This document shows positions 1 through 7,976 of a stretch of DNA of 64,000 bases, piece after piece. This stretch comes from CAVWDI01 sp963793095. Its GTDB lineage: Bacteria > Chloroflexota > Anaerolineae > Anaerolineales > UBA4823. A program made the translations under genes and the position numbers. Location: contig CAWBYY010000004.1 of NCBI GenBank assembly GCA_963793095.1, forward strand, positions 248,001 to 312,000, read 5' to 3'. The stretch's first letter is position 1, and every line of letters begins with the position of its first letter. The notes under the pieces were generated by a model. The model searched no databases and was not told where the DNA came from. It saw nothing but the letters and a program-made list of their open reading frames with translations.

Positions 1-1
1 A

Positions 2-841
2 TTGGAAGAAGCTGGGGTGATTCTTTACAAGGTTCCTTCTGGTTATAATGAGGGCTGGTTCTTAAACCTTGGGGAGAAAGGTCACCCAGCGCTGAAAGAT
101 CAAAAAGTTCGCCAGGCGCTGGCTTATGGATTTGACCGGTTCTCGCTGAACAGGGACCTCAACTACGACAAGACTGTCCCGGCAATCACATACTGGGATA
201 ATATGGGTTTCAACGATCCATCACTGACAGAACCCTATCCCTTCGATCCTGCAATGGCAAACCAGCTACTTGATGAAGCCGGCTGGGTTGACACCAATGG
301 AGACGGAGTCCGTGACAAAGATGGGGTTGAATTGGTTCTGAGATATGGGACTACAACCCGGGAAGTCCGGATCGATACCCAGGCGGTAGCCCAGCAGCAG
401 CTTGCGGAAGTAGGAGTCCAGCTGGATCTTTTGAACTTCGAATTAGACATTTTCTTCTCAGGCTACGGCGAGGGTGGGCCCTGCGCCTCCGGTGAACTCG
501 ACATTTGTGAATTCTCTACCAATCCGAATTTCCCGGATCCAGATGCTATGGATTGGCTCTGTAGTGAGATTCCCTCAGATGAATCACCGGGCGGCACAAA
601 CTGGTCAGCTCTATGTGATGAAGATCTAGATGGGCTGTTCCTGCTGCAGACTACCCAGGTTGATCCTGCTGAGCGCCAGCAAACATTCAATCAAATTACT
701 AAGTTGATCTTTGACCAGGCATACTGGATTGGCATCTGGCAGGATCCTGACTGGTTTGCTACCAGCGACAAGCTCTCAGGTGTAAAATTCTCTGGAGCAA
801 CTCCCTTCTACAATATCATGGAATGGGAAATGGTAGAATAA
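2..841 (+). CDS. ABC transporter substrate-binding protein, peptide type (SBP_bac_5), 5' truncated
   Basis: This is the C-terminal 279 residues of an extracytoplasmic solute-binding protein. The frame is open to the left edge of the window, so the signal peptide and N-terminal lobe lie outside. The segment with 'LKDQKVRQALAYGFDR' and the later 'LLDEAGW' plus 'DTNGDGVRDKDG' is typical of the family 5 (DppA/OppA) fold, where it packs the hinge and second lobe. The ending, with Trp-rich 'YWIGIWQDPDW', also fits. It is followed by a hairpin and then two permeases and two ATPases of the same transporter class, so it is the binding component of a peptide or oligopeptide importer. Substrate cannot be told from sequence; some family members bind sugars or nickel complexes instead. 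Confidence 0.9.
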   Translation: MEEAGVILYKVPSGYNEGWFLNLGEKGHPALKDQKVRQALAYGFDRFSLNRDLNYDKTVPAITYWDNMGFNDPSLTEPYPFDPAMANQLLDEAGWVDTNGDGVRDKDGVELVLRYGTTTREVRIDTQAVAQQQLAEVGVQLDLLNFELDIFFSGYGEGGPCASGELDICEFSTNPNFPDPDAMDWLCSEIPSDESPGGTNWSALCDEDLDGLFLLQTTQVDPAERQQTFNQITKLIFDQAYWIGIWQDPDWFATSDKLSGVKFSGATPFYNIMEWEMVE

Positions 842-869
842 CGTCAACCAGTCTTTTCTTATCGAAATT

Positions 870-909
870 GAGCCGGGGGATTGTAATTCTCCCGGCTCGG
901 TTTTTTTTT
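870..909 (+). terminator. Hairpin plus T-run between binding protein and permease
   Basis: GAGCCGGG (870-877) pairs with CCCGGCTC (891-898), and nine T follow from 901. This is a textbook intrinsic terminator shape. It lies 29 bases after the binding-protein stop and about 70 bases before the first permease. It probably ends most transcripts so that the binding protein is made in excess over the membrane parts. No separate permease promoter was obvious. Confidence 0.75.
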
Positions 910-980
910 CTGAATTTTTACTCAAATTTTTTCAACAGAAATATTTTGAAAACGGCATGGCTGAGTAGAAGGAGTAATAG

Positions 981-2015
981 ATGACCCGATATATCATTCG
1001 ACGTCTGCTTCAGGGAATCCCCCTTCTATTTATTATCAGTGTTATTTTGTTCTTTTTAATGCAAAACCTGGGTGACCCTGTCGCAACCATGGGCGGTAGG
1101 AATGTTACCCGGTCACAGGATAGAGAACGTCTTACCCGCCAGCTTGGCCTGGATAAACCAATATACGTGCAGTATATTTACTGGTTAATCGGAAATGATT
1201 GGACCAAATCTGATATGGATGGCGATGGAATCCCGGAGACCCAGGGAAGACGCAAAGGCGTATTTCGGGGAGATTTTGGTACCTCGCTGGTCAATCGCGG
1301 CCGTCCGGTAACCGAAGTTATCTGGGACCGGCTGCCTAATACACTCCTGCTTATGCTGACTGCTGAAGCAGTGATTATATTCGGAGCGGTACTCATCGGA
1401 ATTTATTCAGCCCTTCACCAGTACTCTCTGGTTGATAACACTGTTACAGCCTTAACCTTCGCTTTATATTCCATGCCAGTTTTCTTCTTTGGACTGCTTG
1501 GGATGTATATTTTTGCTGTCAACTTCAAACAATTTGGTTTGCCCTATCTGCCCACAGTGGGGATGTTCGAACCGGAAGCTGGAAAAACTACCTCCCAGAT
1601 TGCATGGCACATGATACTGCCTGTTGCCACGCTGGCATTCCCATTTTTCGCCACTTACAGCCGTTATACCCGCAGTTCAATGCTGGAAGTCCTCAGCCAG
1701 GATTATATCCGTACGGCTAAATCAAAAGGTCTGCCGCGCCGGGAAGTGATATTCGTGCACGGTTTGAAAAACGCCGCTTTACCTCTGGTTACATTGATAG
1801 GGCTTGACCTGCCAATATTATTGGGCGGCGCGATCGTCACCGAAAGGATATTCGCCTGGCCAGGCATGGGTCGTTTGTTCCTGGATCACCTTTCCAGGTC
1901 AGATACTCCGGTCGTAATGGGAATATTAATGCTGATTGCAGCGGCGGTGATCGTTTTTCAAATTATTACCGATATAACTTATGCCTGGCTAGATCCCCGT
2001 ATTCGATATGATTGA
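981..2015 (+). CDS. ABC transporter permease, DppB/OppB type
   Basis: 344-residue inner-membrane permease with about six transmembrane helices and one cytoplasmic N-terminus. The first helix is at about residues 9-28. The ABC-coupling EAA loop is visible at about residues 240-265 ('YIRTAKSKGLPRREVIFVHG'), followed by 'LGGAIVTERIFAWPGMG', which is conserved in the DppB family. Its length is close to the family norm (about 310-340), with an insert near residues 72-90 ('SDMDGDGIPETQGRRKG') that looks like a periplasmic loop extension. The start ATG is supported by an AAGGAG ribosome site 7 bases upstream. It forms a heterodimer with the next gene and moves the peptide substrate across the membrane. 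Confidence 0.92.
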   Translation: MTRYIIRRLLQGIPLLFIISVILFFLMQNLGDPVATMGGRNVTRSQDRERLTRQLGLDKPIYVQYIYWLIGNDWTKSDMDGDGIPETQGRRKGVFRGDFGTSLVNRGRPVTEVIWDRLPNTLLLMLTAEAVIIFGAVLIGIYSALHQYSLVDNTVTALTFALYSMPVFFFGLLGMYIFAVNFKQFGLPYLPTVGMFEPEAGKTTSQIAWHMILPVATLAFPFFATYSRYTRSSMLEVLSQDYIRTAKSKGLPRREVIFVHGLKNAALPLVTLIGLDLPILLGGAIVTERIFAWPGMGRLFLDHLSRSDTPVVMGILMLIAAAVIVFQIITDITYAWLDPRIRYD

Positions 2016-2027
2016 TCGGAGTTGAAA

Positions 2028-2975
2028 ATGGAAACCACACCCGACGCAATCCCTCTTTTGATACATGATGAACTTGAAACACCACCGCTGTCTCTCTGGC
2101 AGCTTGCCTGGCGCAGATTCAAACGCCACAGGATGGCTATTTTCGGGACTATATGCCTGCTGGGAATTTGTGCTTACTCACTCGGCGGCGCACTTTTTTA
2201 TTCTGAAGCCTATGCAAACTACACCGAGACAGGCCTCAGGTTGAATAGCCCATCCGCTGCGCATCCATTCGGCACTGATACGGTTGGCAGGGATATCCTT
2301 GCCCGCACGATTTATGGCGGTCAAATTTCATTGTTGATCGGGGTTACTGCAATGCTGGTGATGGTGATTATTGGTGTTCTGATTGGTGCTGTATCTGGCT
2401 ATTTTGGAGGTAAGATCGACAGCCTGCTGATGCGGTTTACCGAGGCGGTATTAATCATTCCCCAAATATTCCTGCTTCTGGTGATAGCAAAATTCTTCAG
2501 TGGAACAATTCCTGATATCACCCTGCTGGGACGTACTTTCAGCGGGAGTGTGGTTGTGATCGTTTTGATCATTGGCGCTACAAGCTGGCCTTACCTGGCG
2601 CGTATTGTCCGGGCGGAGTTCCTATCCTTAAAAGAAAATGAATTTATCCTCGCCGCTCGCTCCACCGGAACTCCAACAAACCAGATAATTTTCAAACACA
2701 TTCTTCCTAACTGCATGGCTCCAATCATTGTAGCTGCTACGCTTGGCGTTGCTAATGCAATAACACTCGAAGCATATATCAGTTTTCTCGGTCTTGGGGT
2801 TAAACCTCCCACAGCTACCTGGGGAAATATGCTGGATGGAGCCCATAATTATATCGAAACCGCTTACTGGTTGTGGCTCTTCCCGGGATTATTAATAACT
2901 TTGATTGTTCTCAGCATCAACTTTATCGGCGACGGTCTTCGTGATGCGCTTGACCCGCGCAGTCGTTCAGTATAG
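2028..2975 (+). CDS. ABC transporter permease, DppC/OppC type
   Basis: Second permease of the peptide importer, 315 residues. The N-terminus shows the OppC_N signature ('LAWRRFKRHRMAIFG'), and 'HPFGTDTVGRDILARTIYGG' follows the first helix as in DppC/OppC. The EAA loop is 'EFILAARSTGTPTNQIIFKHILPN' in two parts around residues 205-228, and 'YISFLGLGVKPPTATWG' is the family's conserved late loop. I chose ATG at 2028 over the TTG at 2022 because CGGAG at 2017-2021 spaces well to it. Only 12 bases separate it from the preceding permease stop, so the two are co-transcribed and probably translationally coupled. Confidence 0.92.
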   Translation: METTPDAIPLLIHDELETPPLSLWQLAWRRFKRHRMAIFGTICLLGICAYSLGGALFYSEAYANYTETGLRLNSPSAAHPFGTDTVGRDILARTIYGGQISLLIGVTAMLVMVIIGVLIGAVSGYFGGKIDSLLMRFTEAVLIIPQIFLLLVIAKFFSGTIPDITLLGRTFSGSVVVIVLIIGATSWPYLARIVRAEFLSLKENEFILAARSTGTPTNQIIFKHILPNCMAPIIVAATLGVANAITLEAYISFLGLGVKPPTATWGNMLDGAHNYIETAYWLWLFPGLLITLIVLSINFIGDGLRDALDPRSRSV

Positions 2976-2991
2976 TAAATTCGAGATTAGC

Positions 2992-3979
2992 ATGGGACAT
3001 TTACTCAAGGTTGATAATCTGGTCACCAAATTTCACACCCCTGAGGGAATTGTGCACGCTGTTAATGGAGTTTCTTTTCATGTTGATGATGGCGAAACGC
3101 TGGCTGTAGTTGGAGAGAGTGCCTGCGGTAAAACCGTGACGATGTTATCGATCCTCGGTTTAATCCCAATCCCTCCCGGTGAAATTTCCTCCGGATCCGC
3201 TCTTTACACCAACCGGGATTTGCTGCAGTTATCAGAAGAGGAGATTAGAGTCAATTCGTGGCCGCGAGATAGCCATGATTTTTCAGGATTCAATGACCTC
3301 ATTGAATCCTGTGTTAACAATTGGCCGGCAGATGACCGAGTCCCTGATCGTCCACCTGGGCTTCAGCCACGAAAAAGCTGTTGAGCGGGCAATTGAGATG
3401 CTGACTGCAGTCGGCATACCAGATGCAAAAAACCGCCTTGGCGAATACCCGCACCAATTCTCGGGAGGCATGCGCCAGCGTGTTATGATCGCAATGGCAT
3501 TAAGCTGCGCACCCAGTCTGGTCATAGCAGATGAGCCCACAACCGCACTGGATGTTACCATTCAATCTCAAATCGTTGAACTGGTTATCCGGTTTCAGGA
3601 AGAATTGGGGATGTCTTTAATTTGGATAACCCACGATCTTGGTGTGGTCGCCGGTGTAGCGGATAGAGTGATCGTAATGTACTCGGGAATTATCCTTGAA
3701 GAAGCTGTTGTGGATGAATTATACGAAGCTCCCCTGCATCCATACACCAATGCTCTCCTGGCTGCCCTTCCTCGCATTGATCAAGAGACCCACGAACCTC
3801 TCCTCTCGATCCCAGGCGCACCTCCAAACCTGCTTATTAAACCGAAATACTGTCCATTTGCACCGCGTTGTAAATACGTTCGAGATATTTGCCGGCAGAG
3901 CATCCCCCCATTGGAAATGGTAGACGTTAATCACCAAGTTGCTTGCTGGGTAAATATTGAAACAGGTGAACTTAGATGA
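2992..3979 (+). CDS. Oligopeptide/dipeptide ABC transporter ATPase (OppD/DppD type), interrupted by a one-base frameshift
   Basis: Nucleotide-binding subunit, 328 residues once a single extra G at about 3250 is ignored. Before the shift: Walker A 'GESACGKT' (residues 41-48). After it: 'IRGREIAMIFQDSMTSLNPV' (Q-loop), the signature 'FSGGMRQRV', Walker B 'LVIADEPTTALD', the H-loop 'WITHDLGVVAGVADR', and a C-terminal oligo_HPY region with 'CPFAPRC', which binds an iron-sulfur cluster in some homologues. Removing the G gives 'LSEEEIRSIRGREIAMIF', a perfect family match, so a sequence error is more likely than a dead gene. The stop overlaps the next start (ATGA), as expected in an operon. Confidence 0.88.
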
Positions 3980-4962
3980 ACGAAAATAATCCGATTGTCA
4001 GGGTCGAGAAATTGAAAAAACACTTCCCGATAATTAAGGGATTGGTTTTTGATAAACAGGTCGGCGCTGTAAAAGCAGTTGACGGGGTAACTTTCGATAT
4101 ATACCCCGGTGAAACACTTGGATTGGTTGGCGAAAGCGGTTGTGGCAAGACAACTGTAGGAAGGACAATGCTCGGTTTATATCCGCCCACTGCGGGAAAG
4201 GTAATCATTGATGGCCATGATATCCAGAATAGTGCTTCTGATAATATCATGGCCATCAGAAGAAAAGCTCAGATGATCTTCCAGGATCCTTACGCATCCC
4301 TGAATCCGCGCTGGACAGTAAATTCGATAGTCAGCGAACCTATGCGCGTTCATAAACTTTATCCGGACAAGAATGAAAGGACAGAAAAAGTAAAGGAACT
4401 GCTGTCCCTGGTGGGATTAAGCAGCCGTCTGGTTAACCGCTTCCCGCATGAATTTTCTGGCGGCCAGCGCCAGAGGATCGGCATTGCCAGGGCGCTCGCT
4501 TCGGAACCGGATTTTATCGTCTGTGATGAACCAATCTCCGCCCTGGATGTTTCTATCCAGGCTCAGGTGGTCAATTTGCTTGAGCATTTGCAGGACCGCT
4601 TCAACCTTTCTTATTTATTTATAGCTCACGATCTGAGCATGGTGCGCCATATCTGTGATCGGGTGGCGGTAATGTACCTGGGGGTCATTGTCGAACTTGC
4701 CGACCGGAACAGACAGTATGGTAATCCCCTTCACCCTTACTCGAAAGCACTAGTCTCCGCAGTGCCAATCCCGGACCCCAAAAAAGATCGCGCCAGAAAA
4801 CGAATTGTACTCAGCGGGGAAATACCCAGCCCAATTAATCCCCCTTCAGGATGCCGCTTTCACCCGCGCTGCCCAATCGCGATGGAAATTTGTTCACAGG
4901 AAATTCCGAAATGGCGTGAGGTTACAAGCGACCACTGGGTTGCCTGCCATGCGGTTGAATAA
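3976..4962 (+). CDS. Oligopeptide/dipeptide ABC transporter ATPase (OppF/DppF type)
   Basis: Second nucleotide-binding subunit, 328 residues, intact. Walker A 'GESGCGKT' is at residues 52-59, the Q-loop 'MIFQDPYASLNPRW' near 105, the signature 'FSGGQRQRIGIARALA' near 160, Walker B 'FIVCDEPISALDVS' near 180, and the H-loop 'FIAHDLSMVRHICDR' near 215. The C-terminal oligo_HPY part has 'HPYSKALVSAVPIPDP' and 'CRFHPRCPIAMEIC', with Cys that can hold a 4Fe-4S cluster in relatives. It overlaps the OppD-like gene by four bases and completes the importer that begins at the left edge. Confidence 0.95.
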   Translation: MNENNPIVRVEKLKKHFPIIKGLVFDKQVGAVKAVDGVTFDIYPGETLGLVGESGCGKTTVGRTMLGLYPPTAGKVIIDGHDIQNSASDNIMAIRRKAQMIFQDPYASLNPRWTVNSIVSEPMRVHKLYPDKNERTEKVKELLSLVGLSSRLVNRFPHEFSGGQRQRIGIARALASEPDFIVCDEPISALDVSIQAQVVNLLEHLQDRFNLSYLFIAHDLSMVRHICDRVAVMYLGVIVELADRNRQYGNPLHPYSKALVSAVPIPDPKKDRARKRIVLSGEIPSPINPPSGCRFHPRCPIAMEICSQEIPKWREVTSDHWVACHAVE

Positions 4963-5001
4963 CAATAATAAAGTTATTAAATATTTTCCAAAATTCCCAA
5001 A

Positions 5002-5742
5002 TTATTTAAACATATTCACTAATTTCACCCCCGCTCTGTGAACCTGGCGGAAATTTCCTCCCTGAGAAATAACCCGGATGACTGCTTGAATGTTTTCAAC
5101 CAGTGCGCCAGAAATAACATCGACGCCGTAATCAAATAACACCGGACTCAACGGAGCGCTGGGTCCTAATACCATTACAAAAGCCTCAGGTGGACACAAT
5201 CCCAGCAGGTTATCGAAGGTATTATTGATCAATGCCATTCCGGTTATTGCGACCACATCCGCCTGTGGGATGATTTCAACCGCTTTTTCAGGTGGATAAT
5301 CTCCTGGCTCAGGATTCTGGTCAATCACTGCCAGTTCCCCAACTTGTGTTTTCAACCGATTTGAAAATGGGAATCTCCCAATAAGGGCAATTTTTTTATC
5401 TTTTCCACGTTCAGCTAAAACTTCAGCTGCGTTTGATTCTTCAAACTTCTGGATATCAGGAGTGATAGAGGCGTTCAGCGCTGCGATCCCAACACTTCGT
5501 AGAGTAGGGTTGTCAGATAATGAAAATTGAGCAAGCTCTATGTTTGAAAAATCTTCAAAATTTCCCGCCGGTTCGATTCTGGGTTCCTCTGAATGTTTAT
5601 GGCTCTGGATTAATGTTGAAGCAATTCCACATTGTTCAACACCATCACGGGTGACTTCTACCGCAGTCCAGTTCAACCCGATACAGACTCTTAATACTTC
5701 GGAAGGTTGTATTGTCTCCAGTAAATCAGTTAATATTTTCAT
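5002..5742 (-). CDS. DUF364/DUF4213-type protein (putative heavy-metal chelation family)
   Basis: 246-residue cytoplasmic protein. The N-terminal part ('RVCIGLNWTAVEV', then 'CGIASTL' and 'SVGIAALNA') matches the DUF4213 enolase-N-like domain. The C-terminal half has Rossmann-like strands: 'KIALIGRFPF', 'LAVIDQNPEPGDYPPE', 'DVVAITGMALINNTF', 'FVMVLGPSAPLSPVLFDYGVDVISG'. The latter pattern is diagnostic of DUF364, a family linked by name to metal chelation but without a firmly established reaction. It is convergent with the peptide transporter (39 bases between stops) and divergent from the amino-acid binding protein. No metal transporter is next to it, so context does not settle its role. Confidence 0.8.
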   Translation of the reverse strand: MKILTDLLETIQPSEVLRVCIGLNWTAVEVTRDGVEQCGIASTLIQSHKHSEEPRIEPAGNFEDFSNIELAQFSLSDNPTLRSVGIAALNASITPDIQKFEESNAAEVLAERGKDKKIALIGRFPFSNRLKTQVGELAVIDQNPEPGDYPPEKAVEIIPQADVVAITGMALINNTFDNLLGLCPPEAFVMVLGPSAPLSPVLFDYGVDVISGALVENIQAVIRVISQGGNFRQVHRAGVKLVNMFK

Positions 5743-5975
5743 GATAATTTATTTTACTTTGAATTCTTAATTTTAGATTTCATCGATAATTTAAAATTCA
5801 AATCAAATTTATCAGCTTGAACAACCCTTATTTTCTATATTCAGTAACAGAAAAATGTATTCTTTTGACCAGCCCTGATTATTAAAAAAACCAACAAGTC
5901 AATAAAATTAAGATAAAATAAGTTTCAATAATCAGAAACGGTGTAACGATTTAAGAAAACAAAAAGGAGTGAGTA

Positions 5976-6776
5976 ATGAGAAAGTATATGTGGGTGTTTG
6001 CTCTATTAACTTTGGCGAGTGTTTTATTTGCTGCTTGTGCACCGCCGGCTACTGAGGTACCTGCTGGAGGTGAAACTGCATTGGGACTCCCAGACCTTGG
6101 TGGAAATACCGTGACAGTAGCCATAGAAAACGCTTACCCGCCATTCAATTACATCGATGAAGAAACAGGCGATGGTGTTGGGTGGGATTATGACGTTGTC
6201 AGTGAGATTTGTAATCGTCTTAACTGTGTACCTGAATTTAAAGAGTCATCGTGGGATGGCATCTTCCCCGCTATGGAAGCTGGTGAATATGATTGGTTAG
6301 CTGACGGCGTTACTGTCACCGCCGAACGCGATAAGATCATCGATTATTCTATTCCATACGTCACCATTGGTCAGGTTTTGCTGGTTCAGGAGGGTGAAAC
6401 CAGATCTGTAGAAGATATGCAAGGGGATAGCGCAGCATTGATCGGAACCCAAATAGGAACTACCAATGAAATCGTTGCCAAGGAAACTTTCCCCGACAAG
6501 GAACTCAAATTGTTTGAAGATTTTCCTGCTGCAACCTTAGCCTTAATGGCTGGTGACGTGGATGGAATAGTGATAGATACAGTATCTGCAGTTGGTTTTA
6601 TGGATGCAAACCCGGGTGAAATGGCGATTGCTGGTCAAATTACATCTGATGAATTACTTGCCTTTGTTTTCCCACCAGGAAGTGATCTCCAACATGCAGT
6701 CAACTATGCACTTGTATCCATGAAAGAAGATGGTACGCTTGCTGAATTTAATAAAAAGTGGAAACTTGAAGAGTAA
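5976..6776 (+). CDS. Amino-acid ABC transporter substrate-binding lipoprotein (SBP family 3)
   Basis: 266 residues. The N-terminus is a lipoprotein signal with lipobox L-F-A-A-C, lipidated Cys21, followed by a Pro/Thr spacer. The mature part is a family 3 binding protein: 'VTVAIENAYPPFNYIDEETG', 'GWDYDVVSEICNRLNC', 'WDGIFPAMEAGEYDWLADGVTVTAERDKIIDYSIPY'-type elements (read in pieces) and a closing 'EDGTLAEFNKKW'. These carry the residues that hold the amino-acid alpha-amino and carboxyl groups in relatives. The ribosome site AAAGGAGTGAG precedes ATG 5976. The permease follows after a stem-loop. Specificity (polar, basic or glutamine) is not predictable. Confidence 0.93.
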   Translation: MRKYMWVFALLTLASVLFAACAPPATEVPAGGETALGLPDLGGNTVTVAIENAYPPFNYIDEETGDGVGWDYDVVSEICNRLNCVPEFKESSWDGIFPAMEAGEYDWLADGVTVTAERDKIIDYSIPYVTIGQVLLVQEGETRSVEDMQGDSAALIGTQIGTTNEIVAKETFPDKELKLFEDFPAATLALMAGDVDGIVIDTVSAVGFMDANPGEMAIAGQITSDELLAFVFPPGSDLQHAVNYALVSMKEDGTLAEFNKKWKLEE

Positions 6777-6855
6777 AGAATTATCCTTGAGCCGTTTCTG
6801 AGAAATTAAAAGTACAGAACAGTTATTTAAACTAAACAGTACTGAGATTTCAATT

Positions 6856-6889
6856 CCTCCCGCAGAGAAAATACATCTCCTGCGGGAGG
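6856..6889 (+). promoter_or_regulatory. Perfect stem-loop between binding protein and permease
   Basis: CCTCCCGCAG (6856-6865) pairs exactly with CTGCGGGAGG (6880-6889) around a 14-base loop. No T-run follows, so this is more likely an RNA-stability element or a weak (possibly Rho-assisted) attenuator than an intrinsic terminator. Its place, between a binding protein and its permease, mirrors the hairpin at 870-909. Confidence 0.6.
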
Positions 6890-6926
6890 ATAATGAATAT
6901 CTAATTGATTAATTACGGGTTAATTT

Positions 6927-7796
6927 ATGGAGACTACACGAAAAACAGGGGAACCATCAATCCCAAGACCGCTTGATATTCAACTTTCAAAACTACCCTG
7001 GTGGATATTAATTATTATTGCAACCGGCATATTAATTATCTGGTTTATTTTTACAGATGCAAATTATTATGAAACATTCAAATTCTTGCTGGTAGGTGTA
7101 AAAACAACATTACGCATCACTCTGATCGCGTTTCCCATTTCGATTGTGATCGGATTAATCACCGGTCTGATGCGATTATCGAAGAACACATTTTTATACA
7201 CCATATCAACATTGTACGTGGAAATTATACGCGGAATTCCAATGGTGGTGCTTCTGCTTATGGTTGCTTTTGCGTTTATTCCAATAATTGTCGAACTTAT
7301 AAACAATCTCGGGGAATGGGGACTTTATTTTTTTGATAGCTCTATACTTTATAACATTTCATATCGTATGGCAGAATTCAGTATCCGGACGATCCCGATG
7401 GAACTGCGGGCAATCATCGCATTGGCGATAGGTTATGGCGCTTTTGAGGCTGAAGTTTTTCGGGCTGGCATACAATCCATCAGCAAGGGGCAGATTGAAG
7501 CATCCCGCTCTCTGGGTATGAGTTATTTCCAATCAATGAGGTATATAATTCTTCCGCAAGCAGTTCGAAGGGTACTGCCTCCCTTAGGTAATGATTTTAT
7601 AGCGCTCCTGAAGGACTCATCCCTGGCAACAGTCCTTGCGGTTGCAGAACTGACCCAGCTCACCAGGATCAGAAAGGCGAGCACATTCCGGGTGATGGAA
7701 ACGTTTTTCGTCGCTGCTTTTCTTTATTTATCTCTGACATTAATTCTTTCAGCGGCTGTCCGCTTTTTAGAAAAAAGAATGAAAATTGTAGAATAA
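6927..7796 (+). CDS. Amino-acid ABC transporter permease (HisM/GlnP family)
   Basis: 289-residue inner-membrane permease. It has one N-terminal helix at about residues 24-44, then the HisMQ-type permease domain: 'LLVGVKTTLRITLIAFPISIVIG' start in pieces, 'TLYVEIIRGIPMVVLLLM', 'ALAIGYGAFEAEVFRAGIQS', and the EAA loop 'GQIEASRSLGMSYFQSMRYI' before 'ILPQAVRRVLPPLGNDFIALLKDSSL', read as separate blocks. The Arg-Gly-Ile-Pro and 'PPLGNDFIALLKDSSL' blocks are diagnostic for polar amino-acid permeases. There is no ATPase gene afterwards; a tRNA on the other strand follows at once. The ATPase must be encoded elsewhere or shared with another transporter. Confidence 0.93.
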   Translation: METTRKTGEPSIPRPLDIQLSKLPWWILIIIATGILIIWFIFTDANYYETFKFLLVGVKTTLRITLIAFPISIVIGLITGLMRLSKNTFLYTISTLYVEIIRGIPMVVLLLMVAFAFIPIIVELINNLGEWGLYFFDSSILYNISYRMAEFSIRTIPMELRAIIALAIGYGAFEAEVFRAGIQSISKGQIEASRSLGMSYFQSMRYIILPQAVRRVLPPLGNDFIALLKDSSLATVLAVAELTQLTRIRKASTFRVMETFFVAAFLYLSLTLILSAAVRFLEKRMKIVE

Positions 7797-7819
7797 AAAA
7801 CCCTGGAGTTCATCCAGGG
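7795..7819 (-). terminator. Intrinsic terminator of tRNA-Leu
   Basis: On the minus strand, CCCTGGA and TCCAGGG (7813-7819 and 7801-7807) form a 7-base stem with a 5-base loop, followed by six U (7795-7800). It starts 6 bases after the tRNA 3' end. Confidence 0.8.
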
Positions 7820-7825
7820 CTGTAA

Positions 7826-7907
7826 TGCGCTGGGAGGGAGTTGAACCCTCACGCCTTGCGGCACATGGCCCTCAACCATGCCTGTCTGCCAATTCCAGCA
7901 CCAGCGC
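7826..7907 (-). tRNA. tRNA-Leu (anticodon GAG)
   Basis: On the minus strand the acceptor stem GCGCTGG/CCAGCGC closes the molecule, with discriminator A at 7826. The anticodon stem CATGG/CCATG holds the loop TTGAGGG, giving anticodon GAG, which reads CUC/CUU leucine codons. A variable arm of leucine type (TGCCGCAAGGCGT region) and the T arm GAGGG-TTCAACT-CCCTC are clear. The 82-base length fits a class II tRNA. CCA is not encoded; A is followed by TTA, so it must be added by the CCA-adding enzyme. Confidence 0.95.
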
Positions 7908-7919
7908 ATATACTCCGGT

Positions 7920-7947
7920 ATTATAATCTGCCCTTGATCATTGTCAA
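7920..7947 (-). promoter_or_regulatory. Sigma-70-type promoter for tRNA-Leu
   Basis: Reading the minus strand, TTGACA (7942-7947) and TATAAT (7920-7925) are both perfect consensus and are separated by 16 bases. Transcription would begin near 7912-7914, a few bases before the tRNA 5' end at 7907. The strength fits a stable-RNA gene. It lies inside the short region upstream of plsX, which runs the other way. Confidence 0.85.
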
Positions 7948-7976
7948 GAATACCCAATTTTCCATAAGGAGACGCC

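Noticed and set aside
5821..5900. TTGACC at 5865 as a promoter for the amino-acid binding protein
   Set aside because: No -10-like sequence lies at 16-18 bases.
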